Positions 25,701 to 38,032 of a stretch of 64,000 nucleotides of DNA are shown piece after piece. Within the stretch, counting starts at the first letter, position 1. Every line of letters begins with the position of its first letter. The translations under genes were made by a program, and so were the position numbers. Under the pieces are notes generated by a model. That model was not told the origin of the DNA, did not search any database, and saw only the letters and a program-made list of their open reading frames with translations. The DNA comes from Hedera helix (taxonomy: Eukaryota; Streptophyta; Magnoliopsida; Apiales; Araliaceae): contig OX359286.1 in the NCBI GenBank assembly GCA_947179155.2, positions 38,586,408 to 38,650,407 on the forward strand, given 5' to 3'.

Positions 25701-28007
25701 ACTCAATGGGTAAACTGAATCAAAAAATATTAGATATTTTTCTTCTTTCCAAACTTCAATCACTACATGTAAGAGCATGTACGTAAAATTGCTTGATTTA
25801 AGTGGATTTTTAAGCTTGATCCAGGTCTAGATCTTTTTAAAATATAAATAATTAGTCACAATAATAATTATCAGGGAGTGGGGTACTTGAACAAAAGTAC
25901 CTGTAAACAAAAGTCATGTGCGTCCGTATACCCTCAGATTCCAACAATCTTGATGCCTCAATTCCCTTAACAGAAAGAAAAAGAAAAAAATAAAAATAAT
26001 TTAAATAACATGTAGCCAGGAATAGTTAGAGGTTCTAGTTCCATGTATACACCTTGATTTCAAAGGAGACATTAGAGATTTATTTCTTCACAGACACTCA
26101 CTTGCCAAGTAGAAGGAATTTTAAATAATAAACGTTCTGGGGAGACTTCAATTTCGTTGTACAATTTCAGCAGGTCATGCACCTGCACATTATGGTAAAC
26201 AAGTGTCTGAAATACATAGCAATGTAATTACATAAAGAGTAACATATTGGACATGACATTGAACATGTCCTTTTTTAAATTTGTGGATAGTTAGCATAAC
26301 ATGATTTTTTAAGATTGGCACAATCCATGGAAGAAATAATAGAGTAGCTCTATAAAAACAGAGGGAAAAGTCATACTTCCTCGTCTGATTTTTCTAGGCA
26401 ACAATTGCTGAGAAGAATATGCAATGTGATGTTACCAGATATAGAAGACCACTTAGCTAAAGTATGAGCTGATGCTATAAGACATCCATGAATGAAATAC
26501 TGCAAAATTGTGAACTAAAGAAAAAGATAACAAAATTGAAAGAAAAGTTCTTGTGAATTTACATAAAGTTCACATAAGAATTTAATAGAGGCTAAAAATC
26601 GTTTTGGCTAAAGCAGGTATTACCATGGTCCGTGGTAATGATGATAGACAAAAGTAAAACAACCAATGAAAATGCAATTAAATTTCCAACATGAAGAACT
26701 ACTGATGAAATCAAAGCTAAAACTTATACAAAGCTGAAAAACAATACCATGATTGTAAGAAGATTTATACCTTCCTAACAATGCCATGTGTGTCATATGC
26801 GAGACGAGCATCCACTTCAGTCGAAACCCGACCTGGCACTAGCCTTGCCAGGTCACCACCAACATTTACTAAAGCCTGTCATTCAATTGCCAATTATGAG
26901 CAATAGAATCATTGAAACAGAGCGGCCACATAGATGCCATCGCATAAAGAACTACACCTACCTTATTTAAGAAACACGACATTCGAGCATCTGAGCTATC
27001 TAACCCAGTGCATTCCCTATCTGCCAGTGCAGTGTCCACAGCACCCTACACCCCAATGATTGAAAAAATAAATATTAGTGCATTCAAATATAGTATATGC
27101 TCATGAAAGTAATTTTACAGATCAAAAACCTCACTTCAGTCTTCCATTCATTATTTCCTTGTTTATTAGTTCTTCCATCCATTTTAAGCGACAAACTGTG
27201 TTCACACGGCACATAGTTTAAGAAAGATAAATGCTTGGACAGGACTTATTTATGTTTCCCGTTGTACACTTAAAGTAATGTACTGATATATGAATTGCGG
27301 TCTAAAACTCTCTCTTTAAACTTTTCAAACATGAGGGGAAATACAATCAAACTGAACCGAGACATTCCAAACTAGAAAGAAAGTCACTTTAATTTATAAA
27401 TAATTCCATAAAGTATAGAAAGACATTAATCACACATATATAAACATACCCCAAAATTGGTATCAGGAAGGCTGCAAATACCAAGGAGCAGAGAAGAGCT
27501 AACAGTGGCAGCAGTAGGAGGGAACCTAATTAAATTGACCAGTAATTTGGACGAAATAATCATCATCTAATCAACAAAGACAATCAATTCAATTTCTAGT
27601 TGAAAAGGACGTATGAATTGGAGTACCAAAAAGAAAAAGAAAAAAAGGGAAGAAATTTAACCTCTCAAAATCATCGAAAATGACAGTATCAGGAACGATC
27701 TCACTGTGAGTAGACACAGAGTCCAATTCAGTGGTAAAACCTAAACGCGTAAACACCAAATTGATCAGAATACGCAAACGAGGAATAATATAATCCAATA
27801 TATATATACAGGGACGCATCCACGGCAAACGTACGCCGGGAGTACTGTTCCAGCAACCAAAACACGCTAGCTACCAAAACACACTAGCTATCTGCAGCTA
27901 GAAGCTCTAGGCCGCTAGAGGCTCTAGCGGCAAGCGTTAAAAAAAAAATTGGGCAGCCGCTAGAGTCTCTAAGGGCAGTTTGTTGCGGATGCGTTACCAT
28001 ATATATA

Positions 28008-28043
<36 letters not shown>

Positions 28044-28182
28044 ACCAGTATCAAGAGAAGAAGAAGCTCGCATGATTTGGAGAAATGCTCTGCGAGAGTT
28101 GAAGGTGAAATTTGGCTTTGCAGATTGAACTGCGAATCTCAGTCTTCTATTCTGTGAAACAAATTTCAATAAATCAAATATA

Positions 28183-28213
<31 letters not shown>

Positions 28214-28292
28214 AAGGAGAGAGTGGCAAAATTACTAGAAGATCAGTGGAGGAGACAGCTGAGGAGAAGAGAGAATGAAAGGAAGAAGCCAT
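22716..28292 (-). CDS. Transaldolase, plastid-targeted type
   Basis: Exons in coding order: 28292-28236, 28151-28046, 27740-27662, 27525-27450, 27045-26962, 26875-26771, 26182-26102, 25965-25901, 24892-24823, 24747-24670, 23864-23767, 23662-23527, 22862-22716. They give about 393 residues with every junction GT-AG and in frame. Recognisable blocks are AYDTHGIVRKVHDLLKLYNEI, RLLFKIPSTWQGIEASRLLE (Schiff-base Lys about 190), THMTFVYSFCQAAAAAQAG, SVIQIFVGRIRDWARNHSGD, GHKSKLMAAAIRNKQDVF and the C-terminus GKMWPPPNV. It moves a three-carbon dihydroxyacetone unit between sugar phosphates in the non-oxidative pentose phosphate pathway. The Ser/Arg-rich first 55 residues look like a chloroplast transit peptide. 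The first intron (28235-28152) is small and could instead be read through in frame, so the N-terminus is the least certain part. Intron 2 carries a MITE and a 33-base G run. Confidence 0.92.
27811..27998. mobile_element. Foldback MITE in transaldolase intron 2, flanked by TA repeats
   Basis: The left end GGGACGCATCCACGGCAAAC pairs with the complement of the right end, GGTAACGCATCCGCAACAAA. The interior has a second inverted repeat (GCCGCTAGAGGCTCTAGCGGC). TATATATA tracts lie just outside both ends. A diverged relative is at 52166-52334. Confidence 0.8.
28010..28042. repeat. Uninterrupted run of 33 G (C on the coding strand)
   Basis: The homopolymer starts four bases inside transaldolase intron 2, immediately after the GTAC donor. 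Its true length is doubtful because such runs are error-prone in sequencing and assembly. Confidence 0.85.
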
Positions 28293-28390
28293 TAGTATTC
28301 AGTTACGCAGAGACTGAAGGAGAGGAGAGTGAATAAGCTCCTCGTCTCGGTGTGATCGAATTGAAGGAACTAGCGATGACGATGTTTAAA

Positions 28391-28817
28391 CAAGTGTTTT
28401 AGTCGAAATTATGGATGGGATAAACTCTAACAATGTATTGTCCAATATACCCCTTTTAAGCCATTGGAATTACAAAACACTGCATCTACTACACAAATCG
28501 ATAAAATGTCCCTATTAAGCAAGTGCTTTAGTCGAAATTATGGAGGAGATAAACTCTAACAATGTATTGCCCAATATACCCCTTTAAGCCATTGGAATTA
28601 CAAAATACTGCATCTACTACACAAATCGACAAAATGTCCATATTAAACAAATGTTTTAGTCGAAATTATGGATGAGATAAACTCTAACAATGTATTGTCC
28701 AATATACCCCTTTTAAGCCATTGGAATTACAAAACACTGCATTGCCCAATATACCCCTTTTAAGCCATTGGAATTACAAAACACTGCATCTACTACCCAA
28801 ATCGACAAAATGTCCAT
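28391..28817. repeat. Minisatellite, about 3.5 copies of a 128-129 bp unit
   Basis: Units begin at 28391, 28520 and 28648 with CAAGTGTTTTAGTCGAAATT or close variants. A partial fourth starts at 28741 inside the unit (ATTGCCCAATATACCCC). Copies differ at only a few positions. The array starts 99 bases upstream of the transaldolase ATG, so it lies in or next to that promoter. Confidence 0.93.
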
Positions 28818-30387
28818 AAGCGTCCACCCGAAGAATGAACTAAGATAAAGAATTATATAGATATAGTACATGCTAAAAAATATTCATTTGTCCTCATCAG
28901 ATTATTTTTTCCCTAGCACTACCAAAGTTTACTGCTAGATATTCACGAGTCCAGTCCAATGTATTATCGCCCTATGGGCTATGTGGGGATAAGTAAACTG
29001 GTACCTTGTCGATAATTATTTCAAGTGTAAAGGATCGGTTCTATTTTTATTTATGACGTTTCTTTGTCAGCCCAAGATCCCTGGAGATTTGATCCCCCAC
29101 CACGGCCCACCTCTCCAAGGCCATTTCTTTAGTATTGCAAGATGATGACGGATGGATTAAATTATAGATGGACTCACTCACTTCTTCATAGAGACGGAGA
29201 GTTAAATTAGCTTTCATTCTACAAAAAAAAAATAGGAAAATTTCACAGTTGCAGACTTGGTAAAAATCGGATAGATCGTGACAATTACTTGTGGGACTGA
29301 TTTGATGGTGTTATTTGATGAAGAATCCCAGCCTATGTTGCTCGAAATTACTCTTGGATTACAGCCCATTGAATTTTTTATCCAACCAGCAGATGGATTA
29401 AGAGGGGTTGATTTGGAAAGTATTAAAATCCTTTATGTAAGGGAAAGAAATCGGGTCTTTGCTTAATCCGGCTCGTACGCTTCAAACTTTTTTAATAGAA
29501 ATTTTTAATTTTAACAAATTAAAAAAAAAAATAATGCAAGCACCCATTTGTAACTTTTTTAAGTTTTAAAGAATTTATTTATAAGTTGTTCTCGGGTTCA
29601 AATACCAAAAGTTGACTTAACTATTTGTCACATTTTATTTTAGAACAATTTTTGACTTTTTTTTAATAAGATGGATATTTTGTTTAGAGGAGTCTTTTTA
29701 AATAATTTATTAGTGGCGAAAAGCACCCCTACCTTTCTTTTTATTTATACTTCTAGGCATTGTGCTCGACTTTTAATTATTTAAAATAAGTTGTTGTGCT
29801 TGACTTTCCAATAAGCTGAAAAATTAGGTTTTCACTTGAAAAAGGGACAGCAAAAATGCAGAAAATAAGTGAAAATTTGTTACAAAATTGAAGTAATTTA
29901 AGAAAGGGAAATCGATAATTTTTCTAATTTTTTCAAACCAAATTATAAAATAGCCTTTGACCATATAGCTCGGTGAATCAGTGTTATTCTAATATTTTAG
30001 AACAGAAACAAAGAGGAGCCAAGTAGCTTGCATTGCATGCCATTAAATAGAGATACAAAGAGAGTCATAATGATGAAAGAGCGGGAAATCGGGGTATTTG
30101 GTGGTGGGAAAGGAAAGTCTTCTACGTATAACAACCCACAAAAGGGCCGTTGGACGTCCACCGACAATCTTGCTAGTCAATAGTCCTCCGAGTCACAGTT
30201 AGTTTACTTCTTCTCTCTTCTGTACATCTCCAACTCAAAACAAATCCAACAATTTCACCACAAACACATGCCTCGTCTTATCTACAAAAACAGTGTCACT
30301 CACGAGTTAATAATAACCAATCAAACTGTAACAAATGACCCATAACAAAAATTCAAAAAAATCACTCTGCATCCATCAACCACCGCC
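28818..30387. other. Spacer between divergent transaldolase and GT47 genes
   Basis: No gene recognised. An open frame at 29278-29466 (62 codons, GTG first codon, no ATG) has protein-like composition but matches nothing I know. The 400 bases before 30388 should contain the GT47 promoter. Confidence 0.5.
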
Positions 30388-31710
30388 ATGCCACCACTTT
30401 TCTTCCTCCTCCTCCTCCTCCTCTTCTTATCCTCTCTCCTCATCAACCCCACCACACCCCAAGATCTGGAATCAGAATGCACCGACCGTTGGATCCACAT
30501 AAGACAGTTGCCACCGCAGTACAACCTAGACCTCCTCGTTAACTGTTCAGAATACCCCTTATTCGACAACTTCTGCCCTTACATTTCCAACCACGGCCTC
30601 GGCCTTAAAACCCACAACCGCTCCCACTCCTGGTTCCGCACCGATCCCTATATGCTCGAACTCATCTTCCACCGCCGCATTCTCGAATACCCATGTCTCA
30701 CCTCCGATCCGCACGCCGCCGACGCCGTCTTCCTCCCTTATTACGCCGGAATCGACTCACTCCGGTACCTCTACGGCCCTGATGTCAATTCCAGCTCCCA
30801 ACACGGCCTCGATTTGTTCCAGTTTCTTCGCCATTTTGATTCTCCCTCCATTTGGGAAAAAAATCACGGCCACGACCATTTTTTAGTCATGGCCCGTCCG
30901 GCTTGGGATTTTAGTCAGCCGTTATCAAATGATCCGCCAATTTGGGGAACTTCTTTTCTTGAATTACCCGAATTTTTTAATGTCACTGCGTTAACTTTTG
31001 AATCCAGGGCATACCCATTTCAAGAAATGGCAATTCCATATCCAACCTCATTTCATCCACCAAATTTAGCCCTTTTTGATTCGTGGGTCAATAGGATTAG
31101 AATGTCAAGAAGGACCACTTTGATGCTATTTGCTGGTGGTGGTGGATTTTCTGCGAATCCCAATGTGAGGCGAAGCATTCGATTGGAATGCCAAAATAGT
31201 ACTAATTGGACTAATCAAAGTAACGGGTATTCAAAATTATGCGAGTTCGTGGATTGTTCTAATGGGATTTGTGAGCATGATCCCATTAGATTCATGAAGC
31301 CAATGTTACAGACCAGCTTTTGTCTACAGCCTCCGGGAGATACGCCAACAAGGCGGTCGACATTTGATGCCATTCTTGCCGGGTGTATACCAGTTTTCTT
31401 CGAGGAATTGTCTGCGAAATCACAGTATAGGTGGCATATGCCGGAGGAAAAGTACGAGGAGTTTTCAGTGTTTATACAGAAAGAAGAGGTTGTGTTTAAA
31501 GGGGTGAGGATCTTGGATGTATTAATGAGCATACCGAGAGCTAAAGTTAGGAGGATGAGAGAGAGAGTGCTGGAGATATTGCCTAGAGTTATATACAGAA
31601 AACATGGAAGTTCACTTGGTTTGAGGACCAAAAAGGATGCAATTGATGTTGCAATTGAGGGCACTCTACAAAAGATCAAGTCTAGATTTAAAGAAGTTGA
31701 AGTTCAGTGA
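30388..31710 (+). CDS. GT47 family glycosyltransferase, probable xyloglucan galactosyltransferase (GT19/MUR3-like)
   Basis: Single uninterrupted frame of 440 residues, no intron, as is usual in this subfamily. Residues 4-19 form a strongly hydrophobic Golgi signal anchor. The exostosin-type domain follows, with CPYISNHGLG, WFRTDPYMLELIFHRRIL, DPHAADAVFLPYYAG, HFLVMARPAWDF, IPYPTSFHP, LMLFAGGG and, near residues 310-338, SFCLQPPGDTPTRRSTFDAILAGCIPVFF, the nucleotide-sugar-binding end typical of plant GT47. Such enzymes add galactose (or related sugars) to xyloglucan side chains in the Golgi; which acceptor this one uses cannot be read from sequence. Several N-glycosylation sites fit a lumenal domain. 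The start is the first ATG of the frame, just before the anchor. AATAAA lies at 31832-31837, about 120 bases after the stop. No lesion seen. Confidence 0.94.
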   Translation: MPPLFFLLLLLLFLSSLLINPTTPQDLESECTDRWIHIRQLPPQYNLDLLVNCSEYPLFDNFCPYISNHGLGLKTHNRSHSWFRTDPYMLELIFHRRILEYPCLTSDPHAADAVFLPYYAGIDSLRYLYGPDVNSSSQHGLDLFQFLRHFDSPSIWEKNHGHDHFLVMARPAWDFSQPLSNDPPIWGTSFLELPEFFNVTALTFESRAYPFQEMAIPYPTSFHPPNLALFDSWVNRIRMSRRTTLMLFAGGGGFSANPNVRRSIRLECQNSTNWTNQSNGYSKLCEFVDCSNGICEHDPIRFMKPMLQTSFCLQPPGDTPTRRSTFDAILAGCIPVFFEELSAKSQYRWHMPEEKYEEFSVFIQKEEVVFKGVRILDVLMSIPRAKVRRMRERVLEILPRVIYRKHGSSLGLRTKKDAIDVAIEGTLQKIKSRFKEVEVQ

Positions 31711-32237
31711 GTACACGTTTACTGTAAATTTTCTCGCATATTGTAACCCTGGTAATTTATTATCATTTTTTTGCACCCTATTTATTCTGCGACAGCAGGT
31801 GTAAATTGATTTTGTACTCCCACACGAGTAATAAATCACTAAATCTTGTCCAGCTTATTTTATGTCTTTCATCTGCCACTTTCTATGCATATTTAGTTCA
31901 TTTAGTTCAACTTATATAATACAACTACTGTAAAACCAACATAGTAGGAAATCTCATTCAATACCTATAAATGCACAAGTTCCTTGACACAAAGGGTTGA
32001 AAGGATGAACAAAAGGCAACGAGAAGACTTGAGGAAAAAAGAATGAAGTTTATTGATCTTTCCACAGTTTAAAAGTAAGAAAACTAAAATAAATAAAAAT
32101 GACTCTAGGAGATTATACAATGGCAACCTCCCAAAAGTAACTAACCAACATATGAAAACGGAAGCAAGACCAGAAGATCGGAGGTATGTAAGATTTTTGG
32201 TTCCCTATCTGTAATGATCATCCGGAAAATTGTGTTT
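31711..32237. other. Convergent 3' flanks of GT47 gene and KAS III pseudogene
   Basis: Contains the GT47 3' UTR with AATAAA at 31832-31837 and the former 3' UTR of the KAS III gene. Nothing else seen. Confidence 0.6.
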
Positions 32238-35200
32238 TTATCCCCATCTTACAATAGCAGAACCCCAAGTCAGACCAGCCCCAAAACCAGCAGTTGCAAT
32301 AGTGTGGCCTGGTTGCACCTTCCCACTTTGCACAGCTTCATCCAGTGCTAACCCGGTTCTGACGGGACTTCTAAACGTGAGGCAACAGCATAGAGGATCC
32401 TCTGATTTGCCTGCATGTAACAGATCAGATCAAGGACTTCTGTATATCAGGAGTATGGAACTAAGAGATAATGCTCAACAGCCTTAATCGATTAAACTCA
32501 GTTGATAGGTTATTCAGAGTCCATTTTCTTCTCAGGAGTATGGGTTTAAGAAAAAATGCTCAATAGCTTTAATGAATTGGGCTAGTAAAGCAATATGACT
32601 ACTCTACTTCTGCTGAAGACATAAATAACACAGCTCCAGCAGATCTGGGAGGAGGTGTTGAAGGTGAAATCACAAACTTAAAACACATTTCAACAATCTA
32701 ATATTGAGGAAGGAGAAGGTATTGCAGATCAGTAATTGACCTATATAAACACTTTTCACCATAGGGTTTCTTAGAATATGCCACGCTTGTAGGTGTAATA
32801 TGTTTGTCTGAGTTACGTAGTTGGAACCCAAAAAAAATTATTACGCTAAAATTCAGGCTTATACCTGATGGAGTAGTAACCAATCAATGCTAGACCCAGT
32901 AAGACCGGCATTCTGTAGTGCATACTCAATTGACTGCGGCACAGCACGAACAGCAAAGCGAAATACCTCATTACCACTCATCTGGATGCATGAACAAGAG
33001 GCACAAGTAGGGGGAAACCCTAACACTAAACCATTAGAACCCAATGCATGATCCGTTTCATTTTGTTTCATGGTGGCATTTAAATGCCTGCACATTAAGC
33101 TCATAGTGTTCACGCAGGATTTGAACATAAACCCAAAAGATTCTATTCACATGAAGGTAATGACACAAACCTCTGGCCCTCGCCATCACTATGCAAGTCA
33201 AAACCAAATAAACCGTCATCCTCGCTATCACAGGCCTGCAGAGTAACTGTAAAATAAGTCTAGATGCAATAATTTATTTCTCACAAATATGTATTTACAA
33301 TTACTTACAACCAACAGGAAGTTGGGTACATGATCAGTACAATCAAAGAAATCATGTAATAAAGGTTAAAACAGGGATAATTACTCCAGAATGTGTTCTA
33401 GTTTGATTGGAAAGTACGTGAGTCATCTTCGATATCGTACATAGGAAAAGTACTTCAAGGACAGTATCAAAGTGATTGAGGGACTGAGACATTACAGACC
33501 ATGGACCCGGGGAAAGTGGATAGCATTTACAGTACTTAGAAATTGAGGTAGATGTTAGCTTGACAGGTCAATTGTATAAATTGGATTGATTGATGAATCT
33601 TTGGCCTCATATGCATAAATAGACCAGTACTAGTTACAAATTGAGATAACTTCTGCTGGTGTATCACCAAGAGAAAGTTCCACATGCTGACTCCAAAATT
33701 TGGGGAATAAAAAGGTTGAAAACCAATTCATGAAGCAATACACTGCTGAGCAAACCTTTTTTCTCTAGTTGTCAAGATTTACAAACTTTTAAAATTCCTA
33801 GTTTAGATTCTGTAGCAGATCCAGTGAGTTGGTGGAAGATGTAAATTAACTGTACTAATTTTAGTATACGTTTTTCAGCATAAAGCAAGTAAAACTATTT
33901 CTAACTAACAGATGACTAATATGTTAAAGTATCCTGAAAACAATGTATTGCCAAGACTGCAGAAACAGAAGTTAAATAATGCCAGAGCACGCATCAGAGC
34001 ACAGTACCTGCAACAACACCGCACCAGCAGCATCCCCAAAGAGGATACAGGTCCCTCTATCAGTCCAATCAACATAACGAGAAACGGCATCAGCCCCAAT
34101 CACAATAACATTTTTAAAGCCAGCCCCTGCAACATATTGCAGGTTCAGTACTTGTAAAAAAATAATAGTAAATTTGCAGTTTCAATTCATTGACAATTTT
34201 AAACCACTACTAAATCTCAGACAGCTATGAAAACAAACTTTTACCTCGGTTATAAGAAGATCACGAGACTAAACCCAAGATAAACCCGCTACAAGCAGCA
34301 GTGATATCAAATGCCAGTGGATTCCTTTTGCAGCCAAGCACTTTTGGTATCTGATATTTCAAAATTGAAGATGAATAAGAAGTAGTGTAGTATTAAACCA
34401 GTAAAGTCAAAAGAAAGAGGCATCAGTTGATACGGTGTGCTCCAATACTCAAGTTCACACTATACGCATATAATTCCTGTGTACAGATAACAATTTGCTA
34501 CAGAAGTTAAATAAGATAGTAGTATAAAACTTGTTTTCACAAATCACAATTATGTTTGTGAGATGAACCTAGCAGGTTCCACTTCAAATGTCCTGAAATG
34601 ATATATTTCTACAATTAATACCTGAGGGGCACTGCCAAATAGATCATCTGGAGTTGATGTGCACAACAAAACTAGGTCCACATCATCAGGATCAACCTCT
34701 GCCATCTCGAGAACTTTTTTGCTGCCTCTGCAGCCAGAGCTGTCAAGCTATCCGTCCCTGTAATTGTTTATGTCAGACCCAGACATATAGTGCTTGAGCT
34801 ACTAGTGTACAATTATCAAAACAAATATACTTCCGTGATGCTAAAAGCCAGCACAAGAAAGGTGATAGGACCATGAGCTATTGACATGAACACTGTAGAA
34901 GGATTAGGAATCATCCTAGATACTACCACAACATGGCCCTCCTGCATATTTCTTTCTTTACTACATGTTTTGCACCAAGAAAATAATCAATTTTAAATTC
35001 CAACAAATAATTTTTTATTGTTTTAGCAAGTGTAAAAATCATTTTTAAGGTGATTGTACAACGTATGGCTAAATGGTAGCACGGTACCCTTATGATCAAG
35101 AAGAAAGATAGAATTGAATTTTGGCCTGAAACCTTTCCTAGTGAAAGACAAAAAGAGGTTTTAAATCCCAGTTCTGCAAACATAGAACAAACAGTTAAAA

Positions 35201-38032
35201 CTCAGACATATATGACAGCAACTGGAATCCAATGGATTTTAGAAAGAACTCTAAGAACTTGAAGAATAAGATCAGCTTAGTTTGATTGCATCGTTTTAGT
35301 ATTGAGATGGTAAAGACTCAAATATCCTACAGGTTTGGGTACCCTGTAGGTCCACACCTGTCAATTATTTAGTTATGATGATTCAATTCTTAATTTCATA
35401 ACCTACAAGATCATGAAGTTTAAAAATTTTATCAAAGCAATATTATTTTCATGTGCATGAAAAAATTTCCAATTTTTTCAGCAAGAGTCCCAGACACTAA
35501 TTACTATTAACATTTCTCTTCAGCTACAGCTTAAAAGGCTCCTAAATTTAAGATGAACTCATAGCAAGAAAAACAACCATGAACTTTTGTAAATCCAGTG
35601 GTTAGACCTTGAACTGTTCATCTGGTGATTTATATAAGCAAGCAAGAATGCAATGCAATAAAAATCTGACCTGAAAGTACTCGTCGATTCCGTATTCCAG
35701 TTCGAACAGATATCCATTCATCATTAGTTTCAACAAGTTTCGCAAGATCGTCATTGGAAACCTTTAAATTTGGTACTGCGGAACCACATCCAACTAGTTT
35801 GCAGCCTAAAACTAAGGAGCCTGTAAACATATTTTATCAAAATCAGAATGGAAAAGGAAGATTATTTAAATCACTTGCCAATTCTTGACCAGCCTCACAG
35901 TGACAGGAAAAGGGAAATAAGAAAAAACAGCAATAACTACTTAAACCTAAAGAAAAATATATAACAAGCAAAGAGACCTGAGTCAAAGATGCCCAACCAA
36001 AAATATTCTGCACAGCTTCTAAAGCATTACAAATTTGCACATTCACAGGTAAGGCTAATTGTCTATCTTATCAAATAAATAGAATGATAACAAATACATA
36101 AGCACGTATTCATTAAGATTTTGAGTAGTACGATTGAAATACACTGAAGGTTTTGATTTGTATGAAAGCAGGAAGTAGTTGGCAAGGCATGCACACATTT
36201 CAGCTGAACAATTGGCTTTAAGACTGGGCCCAAAAACTAAAAGCATACTCCTGATGGCATAACTGAAACTAACTAATAATTTTCTTTTGAGCAGAATGCA
36301 GTAAAAGGTACATTCTATAGAGGCCTGAAACATGCACAGGCAGCATAGACAAAATGAACAACCACCTATACAAATTTTAGAATAATTGATTAAAAATACG
36401 CAAGGACCCAGGGGAGTAGGATAAACCTCCTTAAGCGTGTAAATTGCAAATGCTCTTTTCTTTATATACTTAGAAGGCATTCACCTTCAGGAGTCTGAAT
36501 CTTTTTTCCCTTTCTTTTTTCACCACAAGACGAAGAGCAAAGCTACTTCCTAAGCCTTCCACATCCTTGGGAGGTTATATTCACTTCTAAGTTTCAACAT
36601 TGCAATCATTAATCAATACCTATATTACCGAATTTTCCATGACCTAAGTAACTTAAAATTTTGAGGTTGAGGGGGGGAAACTATTACCACTTCGACCAAA
36701 ATCTCCTCAACTTTTTGTATATAAAATACTAGCCACCACAACTTCCTTTTTCAGATTTCAGTAGTCAAAATCAATTGCAATGCTGTCATTGATAAGGATT
36801 AAGACCAAGCATTTATGTACACCAATAATCAAACTAGTCCTCACATTTTTTTTCAATGTTTTCCTTCCTTTGGGTTATTCCCGACATTTCAGCTCACCAT
36901 TGCTTAGGAGAAGTTAGAAAAATGGCTTAAACATATTATTTTTTCTCAATTAAAGGCCTTATAAAGCTAATAGACTTTTTTAGATTTTTAATCAGTGATC
37001 AGCAAGATAAGAGTTTTTAACAACCACCTTTTAATATGTCAATAAGATAGAATACCCATACCCTGAGTAAGGGTGTAAATGAATCGAATCGAGTCGAATA
37101 TTGAGTTGAAATTTATTGAGTATGAAATAAGATTTGATTGAGTCTCGTTTAGCTACCAAGTCGGGAATGATCTCGAATTAAGTTCGAACAGTTTGAACTT
37201 TGCCGGCGAATATGATTATCAATAGAAAATTGCAATTTGAAAAGGTTCGAGTAATTTATCGAACTTTAAATTTTTCATATTTAAATCGTTTATATTTCGA
37301 ATCGAGCTTAAATCGAACTTTTAGTCGAGCGGGTACGAATCGAGCTCGAACTGTTTGGTTCATTTTACAGCATTAACCCTGGGCATAATCAGCAGCTCCA
37401 TCTATATCATTTCCCAATACATTCCAGCACACAAACTTAACTCAATTTCCCTATAAAGGAGTCCAAAATAGTTGAAATTGAGTTGCTCAAATCAGATAGA
37501 CACAACTTTTAAGAGATGAACAACATAACCTATTAAATTATAAGCATTCACAAAGCAAGTACTACACAATTGGTTCAGCTATTTCACAAGAAATCAACAT
37601 GAACATTCCAACCAAACACTAACCAAAAAAACAAAAAAGGCACGCCTAGTAAATGTATAATTCAAGTTTTCCTTTTGACAAATATAACAACAAATTCAAG
37701 CATAATTGCACCAAAACACCCATTTGACAAATAAATCACAAGCAAGTAAGAATAGGTAAACAAAAACCCCAACTGATTGATGCAACCCCCAATTGCTGAA
37801 TTATAAAGAAATGGGGAAAAATCAAGAAACAGAACTTACCTGGGTACCCGAGATTCAGAAGGGGTAACGCCAGACCCAAGTTTCACTGCACCTTCAGTAG
37901 TGCTGTTGCACAATACCCTTGTGGAGATTCCCTCCTGGGAACAAAACCCAGATCGATATATGGCTATAGATGGATAAATCCTCCCTCAACACTCGGAACT
38001 GAAGGTGTAAAGAACCCGGATGCATGTGCCAT
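32238..38032 (-). pseudogene. 3-oxoacyl-ACP synthase III (KAS III) pseudogene
   Basis: Eight exons are recognisable: 38032-37840, 35820-35671, 34757-34622, 34350-34245, 34126-34008, 33235-33171, 33087-32865, 32410-32238, all with GT-AG borders. Conserved blocks include MAHASGFFTPSVPS, CGSAVPNLKVSNDDLAKLVETNDEWIS, ITAACSGF (with the catalytic Cys), LFGDAAGAVLLQ, DWLLLHQANQRI (catalytic His) and GFGAGLTWGSAIVRW. In plastids this enzyme starts fatty-acid synthesis from acetyl-CoA and malonyl-ACP. Five lesions break the frame or protein: a frameshift in the transit peptide (near 37965), a 1-base insertion at the start of exon 2, a 1-base deletion after AAAAAG in exon 3 (near 34708), TGA right after LGLVS in exon 4, and loss of about 50 bases in exon 8 that removes the NYGNTSAASIP block with the catalytic Asn. 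Preserved splice sites indicate a recent loss. Confidence 0.9.
37068..37369. mobile_element. hAT-like MITE relic in KAS III intron 1
   Basis: The left end GGGTGTAAATGAATCGAATC roughly mirrors the right end GTTTGGTTCATTTTACAGC. The interior is full of TCGAGCTCGAA-like words. This resembles a common plant hAT-type element. No clear target duplication. Confidence 0.55.

Noticed and set aside
28391..28817. Regular repeats resembling a CRISPR array
   Set aside because: Units are contiguous 128-bp copies without unique spacers, in a plant nuclear promoter; it is a minisatellite.
32859..33128. Intact KAS III exon read as a separate small gene
   Set aside because: It is exon 7 of the KAS III pseudogene with splice sites on both sides.
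35060..35130. tRNA-like stretch (GGCTAAATGGTAGCACGG)
   Set aside because: Resembles a D-arm by chance; no anticodon stem, T arm or acceptor pairing could be drawn.
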